A DNA stretch of 64,000 nucleotides from JAJXZP01 sp963787185 (GTDB taxonomy: Bacteria > Spirochaetota > Spirochaetia > Treponematales > Rectinemataceae): NCBI GenBank assembly GCA_963787185.1, contig CAWBCC010000026.1:100770-164769 (forward strand), written 5' to 3'. The notes beneath the pieces were generated by a model. It did not search any database, had not been told where the DNA came from, and saw only the letters and a list, made by a program, of their open reading frames with translations. Positions 59,247 to 64,000 of this stretch are shown piece by piece. The first letter of the stretch is position 1, and each line of letters begins with the position of its first letter. A program made the translations under genes and the position numbers.

Positions 59247-59461
59247 ATGAGGGCTCATTCGGCGCTCAAATGATCGCGCCGAAGCCGCCGGGGACGATGC
59301 AAAGTTTTGGATGTAGAGGGGGAGCGCTTCGGTGGTCGAGGCGCTTCGCGCGCCATCATTCGTGCGGCTCCCCCTGCCTCCGAAGTCCTCGCGCGCCGGG
59401 GCGCGCTCTGGGCTTCTCCGGCACCCCCACTCTTGCAGTATGTATTTACTAAAGGCCTTCT

Positions 59462-60874
59462 CTACCTGAACATCTTTGACAGATCTATCGCTTGGGAATC
59501 GAAGCGCTGCACCTGGCATTCCTGTTTACATTTTACCTCTGCCTGTAGTGGGGTTTTGAACATAACCCCGGCTCCCGCGAAATACATCTGCGGGAAAATT
59601 GGACTGACGGCGATTTCGTCTAGCGCATACCCGAGGAACTGAATCACCTCGTGCGCGGCGCAGCTCATGCTGAAGCAGAATACGTTTTCCCTCGCGTCGT
59701 ATTCCTTCTGTATCTCGGGCGCCCCATTGATGTAGCGCGGATCGTCTATCAAACCATCGCGTTCGAGGCCTACCTTGCTATATTCGTATCCGTAGATGCA
59801 CTCCAGACACGGTCTGCCCGGGGCCACTAGGTGCATGCGCCACGAGATGTCGAGGGATGGCTTCGAGCTATCCGGTAGGCCGATGTGTATCCCTCCATCG
59901 ATCACGGGAATCAGGTGAGAATAGGCGAGATAATTCAGGATGTACCTCGGTAGATGACGGTCTACACAAGAGAAGATGAAATCGCAATCGAGAAGTGCGC
60001 GCAACGCGCGTTCATCCTGAACCTTCGTGCATAGCTTCATGATCTGCGGATTGCGGCCTGTGGCGGTACGTCTGATAGTGCGTTTGGCAATGCTCACCTT
60101 GAGGCTGTGGATCAAGACATCCATCCTGTAGGCGCCGATCGTGCGATCGAGGTTCCGCTCCTCGAGCCTGTCGGCGTCTATAAGCACGAAATCTCTGATA
60201 CCCATGCGGGCAAGGCTTTCGGCTACCATGCTCCCGACGCTGCCGAGGCCGACTATGCCGATCCGCAAGGATTCGAGGAGCACTTGTCTCTCTTCACCCC
60301 AGACCGACAGAGTTGCGATGCGATTGCTTGGCTTTTTGAGCGAAGCCGTGGTGTGAGGCCGTCGAAATGCCAGAAATCGTTCACCGACCACCCGTATCCG
60401 GTCGATGTCGTGTTTAATAGCCTTATTCCTTCGACCTACTTCCCATAGCCGCCCTGATAGGAAACCGTCGCCGGCGATCGTTAGGCCCAGAAGGGGAAGC
60501 TTCCGGGAAGCATATACTACCGGAGCAAGGTACTCGCTTTCGGTTCGGGTATCGTCGCGGCTGAGAGCTTGCCAGCCGGGTCCGAAGTGGTTGTGAACTA
60601 TGCCGATGCCACTTCCTGCCGGCGCTCCGGCGAGGATTCGTCCCAGGTAGCTGTCAGTGAAAGATACGTTCCCGGTTTCAATGATTTCGCCCGATAACGG
60701 CGGAGGAATTGCCGGGTCGATTATCGCGTTGTAACGATCATCGCCGATACTCGGTCGCCAATAGAAGAGCCTGACCTGTTCCTGGCGTTCCCGATTTCCA
60801 AGGGATAAAAAACAATCATAGGCGTCGCCATTTAGGGCGACGCCCAATCTCTTGGGCGTCGTCGCTTTCATCAT
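59462..60874 (-). CDS. JAB-domain/E1 (ThiF) fusion of ubiquitin-like system
   Basis: 470 residues. The N-terminal half (to about 165) has a JAMM-like motif, GIVHNHFGPGWQALSRDD (HxH and SxxD), typical of Ubl-removing peptidases. The C-terminal half is an E1-like adenylating domain with LRIGIVGLGSVGSMVAESLARMG, VLIDADRLEERNLDR, and CLECIYGYEYS and FCFSMSCAAHE cysteines. It would activate the Ubl encoded upstream and also process or remove it. The ATG at 60874 overlaps the stop of the Ubl-E2 gene by ATGA, so the two are coupled. Confidence 0.88.
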   Translation of the reverse strand: MMKATTPKRLGVALNGDAYDCFLSLGNRERQEQVRLFYWRPSIGDDRYNAIIDPAIPPPLSGEIIETGNVSFTDSYLGRILAGAPAGSGIGIVHNHFGPGWQALSRDDTRTESEYLAPVVYASRKLPLLGLTIAGDGFLSGRLWEVGRRNKAIKHDIDRIRVVGERFLAFRRPHTTASLKKPSNRIATLSVWGEERQVLLESLRIGIVGLGSVGSMVAESLARMGIRDFVLIDADRLEERNLDRTIGAYRMDVLIHSLKVSIAKRTIRRTATGRNPQIMKLCTKVQDERALRALLDCDFIFSCVDRHLPRYILNYLAYSHLIPVIDGGIHIGLPDSSKPSLDISWRMHLVAPGRPCLECIYGYEYSKVGLERDGLIDDPRYINGAPEIQKEYDARENVFCFSMSCAAHEVIQFLGYALDEIAVSPIFPQMYFAGAGVMFKTPLQAEVKCKQECQVQRFDSQAIDLSKMFR

Positions 60875-61515
60875 AGGGCTGCCTTCGTGAGGGCGGTCAG
60901 TATCCAAGACCAGACTTCGTCCGCCGAGAGGGGCGGCTTCGGCCACTGCCTGCTCCAGTACTGCCATTCAGGCGCGATTTTGCCTTCCTGAATGCCCTGT
61001 TGCGGTGGGACTAGCGCTGGTTCTGTATGAAAAGCGGGATGTGGCATAAATGGAACGCTATCGGTACATTGTAGGGCAATATCGCAGACCCTGCCGGCGA
61101 GCGCTCCGGCGGGAATCGCGACGTCGTGGACGACGAGGTTTTCGCCGTTGTTCCCCTTCAGGTAGTCGACCCGTAGCCCGAGTTTTTCGGAGAAGAAGGA
61201 CTCGATGTCTTTCATGCCGCATATCTCGGATACCGTGTTCGTTTTTCGAAGGGCGAGGAAACGGTCACCCTCATGCAACTCGACTATCCTCTCAGGAGGA
61301 ATCGCTTCGCTGGGATTCGTCTCTCGAACGAGCGTATAGTCCTCGCTTGTAAAGCCGGCGATGCGAAGTATCGCTTCTGCACTGAGGCTTTGGTCATTTG
61401 TCTTGTGCTTGATGTTGTTGACGAAGAAGTTGATCTGATGGCCGTGGTCGTGACCATGCTCGGCTTCATGCTCATTGTCGTGCTCTCGTTCATACTCTGT
61501 CATACGTATCTCCAC
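60871..61515 (-). CDS. Ubiquitin-like (multiubiquitin) domain fused to a prokaryotic E2-like domain
   Basis: 214 residues. A His-rich head (EHDNEHEAEHGHDHGH) is followed by a beta-grasp Ubl (INFFVNNIKHKTNDQSLSAEAILRIAG ... VELHEGDRFLALRKT), as in multiubiquitin proteins. The C-terminal half, with GENLVVHDVAIPAGA, DSVPFMPHPAFHTEP and EWQYWSRQWPKPP, is like the prokaryotic E2 family E. I see no C-terminal Gly-Gly, since the Ubl is internal. The His-rich stretch may bind metal. The JAB/E1 gene follows with an ATGA overlap. Confidence 0.8.
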   Translation of the reverse strand: MEIRMTEYEREHDNEHEAEHGHDHGHQINFFVNNIKHKTNDQSLSAEAILRIAGFTSEDYTLVRETNPSEAIPPERIVELHEGDRFLALRKTNTVSEICGMKDIESFFSEKLGLRVDYLKGNNGENLVVHDVAIPAGALAGRVCDIALQCTDSVPFMPHPAFHTEPALVPPQQGIQEGKIAPEWQYWSRQWPKPPLSADEVWSWILTALTKAAL

Positions 61516-61609
61516 AAAAGATGTTACGATCCGCTAAGGAACCGTATGAGGGAAAAGCGGAGTGCTCGCGGGAATTGCCTCCTAATCAATCTCCGAGCAT
61601 GTAGAGAGC

Positions 61610-61734
61610 CGTTGACGCAGTATCCGAGTCGAGGTAGCTTGTCGTTAGCATGTGATCGTCAACGACTCCTAGCCCTGTGCCAGCGAGATCTGGCGGTCAT
61701 CCAACGGACTTCGAGGCTGCAACCTCGGAGTCCG
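61610..61734. other. Structured intergenic region with alternative hairpins
   Basis: Part of the 351-base divergent gap 61516-61866. CGTTGACG (61610) can pair with CGTCAACG (61657), while GAGTCG (61626) can pair with CGACTC (61663); the right arms overlap, so only one can form. A 12-bp hairpin (CGGACTTCGAGG) follows at 61705-61734. Could be a small RNA, a 5' leader or a remnant. Nothing else is visible in the gap apart from the dyad at 61816. Confidence 0.4.
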
Positions 61735-61815
61735 CTACTTTATACACGTAAACTTAATCTCGAATTCAAAATACTGACATAAAAATATAAATGCCAAGAA
61801 ATACCTCCATAATAT

Positions 61816-61849
61816 TTGACAATATCCCGAAAATATGGCATATTGTCAA
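61816..61849 (+). promoter_or_regulatory. Promoter with 10-bp dyad (autoregulation site)
   Basis: TTGACAATAT (61816-61825) and its exact inverse ATATTGTCAA (61840-61849). The -35 TTGACA lies in the left arm; a -10 CATATT at 61839-61844 is 17 bases on, in the right arm. Such arrangement is typical of a regulator that represses itself; the HTH-ImmA gene starts 18 bases later. Confidence 0.7.
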
Positions 61850-61866
61850 TAACGATAGGGGGACAC

Positions 61867-63057
61867 ATGATCGGGGATAGGATCAAGCGAAAGCGGCAGG
61901 CTCTCGGTCTGTCGCTGCAGGATCTTGCCGATCGGCTCGAGGGACTCGGAATTAGGCTGAGCCGGGCGGCACTGTCGAACTACGAGAACAATAAAGCTAC
62001 CCCAAACGCCAAGACCTTGTGGGGCATCGCCAAGCTCCTCGAAGCCTCCATGGACTACTTCGTAGAGGAGCGGAATGTCGAGATAGTCCTCCAGGGCTTC
62101 AGGAAGAAGGCGAGCGCCACCCAAACAAAGGTCGATCAGATGAAGGCCTTCGTCCTCGATGAGCTGGAAAAGCGGATGGAGCTCGATTCTGTTCTTGGAG
62201 AGGCCGCGCCAAAGGATCTTCCCGTTCAGACAGTGCTCGAGGATCCCGCAGAGGCCGAGGGCATAGCGCGAAAGACCAGGAAGGTCTGGGAACTGGGCGA
62301 TCAGCCCATCGCGAGCGTATCCACGCTCCTCGAGGCGAGAGGCTGGTACGTTCTCGAGGTGCCCGACGATCCCGAGTTTGATGGCGTGGCCGGTTATGTG
62401 GAATCGAATCATCGACCCTTCGCCGTTTCGCGCAGGGGAATTCCGGTCGACCGTACGCGGCTCAATCTCCTCCATGAGGCGGGGCATGCCTTCGTGGCCT
62501 GCGCCGACGAAAAGGAGAATGAGAAGGCGGCGTTCCGCTTTGCCACGGCTATACTATTCCCCAAGGAGTGCGTATTCGACGAGATTGGGCGCAAGCGGGA
62601 ATCAATTACGATGGATGAGCTTCTTTACGCTAAGAAGAAATACGGCCTCTCTATGCAAGCCATAGTTTTCAGGCTCAGGGACCTCGAGGTGATCAGCGAT
62701 TCGTATTTTACCTTGTTCTTCCGGTACTTCAGCCAGATGGGCTTTCGCAAAGAAGAACCCGGATCCAAGGAGCTCAAGTTCCAGGAGGAGGCTATGGCAT
62801 TGGGCGGCAAAGTGCATCGAGCTTTCGCCGAAGGTCTCATCACGGAAGCCGATGCCGCGCGGCTTTTGCCCGGCTTCCGCGTTTCGGTCGAGGCTCCCGG
62901 ACGCATTGCATCTTCCGAGATAAAGAGGATCCTCTCCTTGCCGACAGAGGAGCGCGAGCGCATTCTCGCCGCCTCGGCCGAGGCCGTGAAGGATGCCTAC
63001 GAAAATCCCGATGTAAACATCTCAGGGTTAGTCGATGACATCATCGAATATACCTAA
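61867..63057 (+). CDS. XRE-HTH / ImmA-IrrE metallopeptidase regulator
   Basis: 396 residues. The N-terminal helix-turn-helix (IGDRIKRKRQALGLSLQDLADRLEG ... LSNYENNKATPNAKTL) is followed by an ImmA/IrrE zinc protease with NLLHEAGHAF (HExxH) and an acidic C-terminal half. Such proteins are both repressors and proteases that cleave a regulator under DNA damage. Start chosen at ATG 61867 after a GGGGGA; the dyad upstream supports autoregulation. It overlaps the MazF gene by 23 bases. Confidence 0.92.
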   Translation: MIGDRIKRKRQALGLSLQDLADRLEGLGIRLSRAALSNYENNKATPNAKTLWGIAKLLEASMDYFVEERNVEIVLQGFRKKASATQTKVDQMKAFVLDELEKRMELDSVLGEAAPKDLPVQTVLEDPAEAEGIARKTRKVWELGDQPIASVSTLLEARGWYVLEVPDDPEFDGVAGYVESNHRPFAVSRRGIPVDRTRLNLLHEAGHAFVACADEKENEKAAFRFATAILFPKECVFDEIGRKRESITMDELLYAKKKYGLSMQAIVFRLRDLEVISDSYFTLFFRYFSQMGFRKEEPGSKELKFQEEAMALGGKVHRAFAEGLITEADAARLLPGFRVSVEAPGRIASSEIKRILSLPTEERERILAASAEAVKDAYENPDVNISGLVDDIIEYT

Positions 63058-63400
63058 GCGCGGCGAAGTCTGGATCGTCGATCTCAATCCCACCCGCGGA
63101 GCCGAGATGCAAAAGCAGCGCACGGCCGTCGTTTTAAGCTGCGACGGCATCGGCAAACTGCCGCTCCACATCATCGTGCCCATCACCGAGTGGCAGCCGT
63201 CCTTCGCCGCTACTCATTGGTTCCAGAAACTGGTGCCCAACAAGAAGAACGGCCTAAGCAAAGACTCGGGCGCCGACTCTCTCCAGGTCCGCTCTGTCGC
63301 CCGCGAGCGCTTCCTGAAACGAATCGGCGCTCTCGACGCGGACCAGGTGGAGGAGATCGCCTATCGCGTCGCGCTGTGCATCGGGCTTAGGCCGATTTAG
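63035..63400 (+). CDS. MazF/PemK-type endoribonuclease toxin
   Basis: 121 residues. KRGEVWIVDLNPTRGAEMQKQRTAVVLS is the MazF opening, SLQVRSVARERFLKRIGALDADQ matches the conserved C-terminal part. Cuts mRNA at short motifs when free. No small MazE antitoxin lies upstream; instead it overlaps the HTH-ImmA gene by 23 bases, so that protein may be its antitoxin or regulator. Confidence 0.93.
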   Translation: MTSSNIPKRGEVWIVDLNPTRGAEMQKQRTAVVLSCDGIGKLPLHIIVPITEWQPSFAATHWFQKLVPNKKNGLSKDSGADSLQVRSVARERFLKRIGALDADQVEEIAYRVALCIGLRPI

Positions 63401-64000
63401 GCCCATCTTCAACTTCTACCCACCCAATTAGCTTGGTAGAGTAGCTGACATCCTCACGCGCGCGACTGCGCTGGGCCAGCTCGCGAAATAAGGCCGGTTC
63501 GATATGTTCTTTAAGAAAACTCTCTCGTTCGATGGACGACCCGGATTGAAGGGCAGGGGAAGCGGTAAGGACCTCCTCGAGCTTCTTCTCGAGAAGGGGC
63601 GATCGCAGGCCATTCAGGCCGAGGGCGATCGGAACGAGTAGTGTTTTTCTTTCCCCCTTGGCTGCCGTCATTTCTACCTGCCACAAGCTCAGGATCGCGT
63701 TCTCCTGGCCCTTGACCTGCACGCTTAGTCCAAACGCTCGGGTGGGCCATCGATCCAGGCGGTGATATTCTCTCGCGATGCGCGGGTGATCGATCCCGAT
63801 CAATGAGAAATCATCGGATGCGGCCGCCTTATCTCGATTCGACGTGAATGTTTCGATAGGGCCACCATCTTTATCGAGCAGTTGCCAGGTCTTCAGGCTT
63901 GTCCGAATCAGCCGTTGCCCTTGGCCCTCGAGGGCGAGCAATGAATCGCGCGATCCGCTCTACGCCGCGGGAGATGTCGGAGAAGGGCTGGTATTCATCC
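63387..64000 (-). pseudogene. Unidentified protein, frameshifted and cut by the window edge
   Basis: The minus-strand frame 63387-63941 (about 184 residues: RLIRTSLKTWQLLDKDGG, TRAFGLSVQVKGQENAILSLWQVEMT, VSYSTKLIGWVEVED) has no ATG and is preceded by a stop at about 63961. An overlapping frame before it reads DEYQPFSDISRGVERIARFIARP, which looks coding. So the gene has a frameshift near 63935, real or a sequencing error, and continues past the window. Family not recognised. The 3' end overlaps the convergent mazF gene by 14 bases. Confidence 0.55.

Larger units (their letters stand above)
58594..59300 (-). pseudogene. groL: groEL 3' remnant broken by palindromic insertions
   Basis: On the minus strand, pieces of the last ~130 residues of GroEL follow in order: IVPGGFGAII, RASQAALTLEKTDMTEMTDDEKVG, VKITKRTLE, EPIRQIADNAGVDGSIIADKAKNEKKG, IGFDASKM, then MEWVDMVKAGIIDPAKVTRS, LQNAASVAALLLTTEC, AITDLPEPKSPP and a GGM-rich tail ending in MDC-stop. 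Between the pieces are at least five short insertions with hairpins, several bringing stops or frame changes. The N-terminal three quarters are missing. A functional copy presumably exists elsewhere. Confidence 0.85.

Noticed and set aside
58187..59300. Possible CRISPR or tRNA cluster
   Set aside because: Repeats are hairpins within groEL fragments; spacing is irregular and no cloverleaf or cas gene is present.

Overview
The window is GC-rich, densely coded chromosomal DNA with many 4-base ATGA gene overlaps. An electron-bifurcating-type lactate dehydrogenase operon, a ferredoxin and a B12-dependent radical SAM enzyme point to an anaerobe. A GroEL tail rich in GGM repeats, a chemotaxis receptor remnant and a diguanylate cyclase would fit a spirochaete, but no rRNA or ribosomal protein gene is present and the phylum is a guess. 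I found no tRNA, rRNA, CRISPR array or complete insertion sequence.

Layout. 1-280: three consecutive perfect hairpins. 281-2767: quinone oxidoreductase and a periplasmic HtrA/DegP protease (convergent). 2963-8812: five-gene operon for a surface glycan or glycolipid (processive GT2, membrane glycosyltransferase, unknown protein, B12 radical SAM, polyprenol-phosphate mannosyltransferase). 8686-32003: a 23-kb defence island, all on the minus strand. Read in the direction of transcription it holds a type III-like restriction subunit, DinD, the Mod methyltransferase, SIR2, HerA, a putative dual-OB protein, two DUF488 proteins, a TIGR04255 protein with two unknown partners, a RelE-like/UvrD helicase fusion, and a complete type I Wadjet system (jetABCD). 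32201-39921: EamA transporter, small membrane protein, ferredoxin, GT2, DedA protein, MurG-like glycosyltransferase, GH79-like hydrolase and chromate transporter.

39986-44824 looks like a sulfonolipid (capnine-type) locus: a cysteate-synthase-like enzyme, a cysteate/serine acyltransferase of the AONS/SPT family, a divergent short-chain reductase and a two-domain VOC protein. 44863-50246: an unknown protein, a PAS-GAF-GGDEF cyclase, a broken chemotaxis receptor, a low-GC acetyltransferase and an Fpg/Nei glycosylase. 50927-58072 is a lactate operon (permease, EtfB, EtfA, FAD dehydrogenase, lactate racemase LarA, TetR regulator) with palindromic operator candidates upstream.

58187-59300 contains the 3' part of a groEL gene, broken by several short palindromic insertions and followed by two copies of a unit made of groEL tail, terminator and three-hairpin element. 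59462-61515 is a compact two-gene ubiquitin-like conjugation system (ubiquitin-like/E2-like fusion and JAB/E1 fusion). It is followed divergently by an HTH-ImmA regulator overlapping a MazF toxin, and by a broken or partial gene at the right edge.

The strongest candidates for new biology are the SIR2-HerA-dual-OB-DUF488 cassette inside a restriction locus, the ubiquitin-like pair, the sulfonolipid locus, and the palindromic elements that broke groEL.
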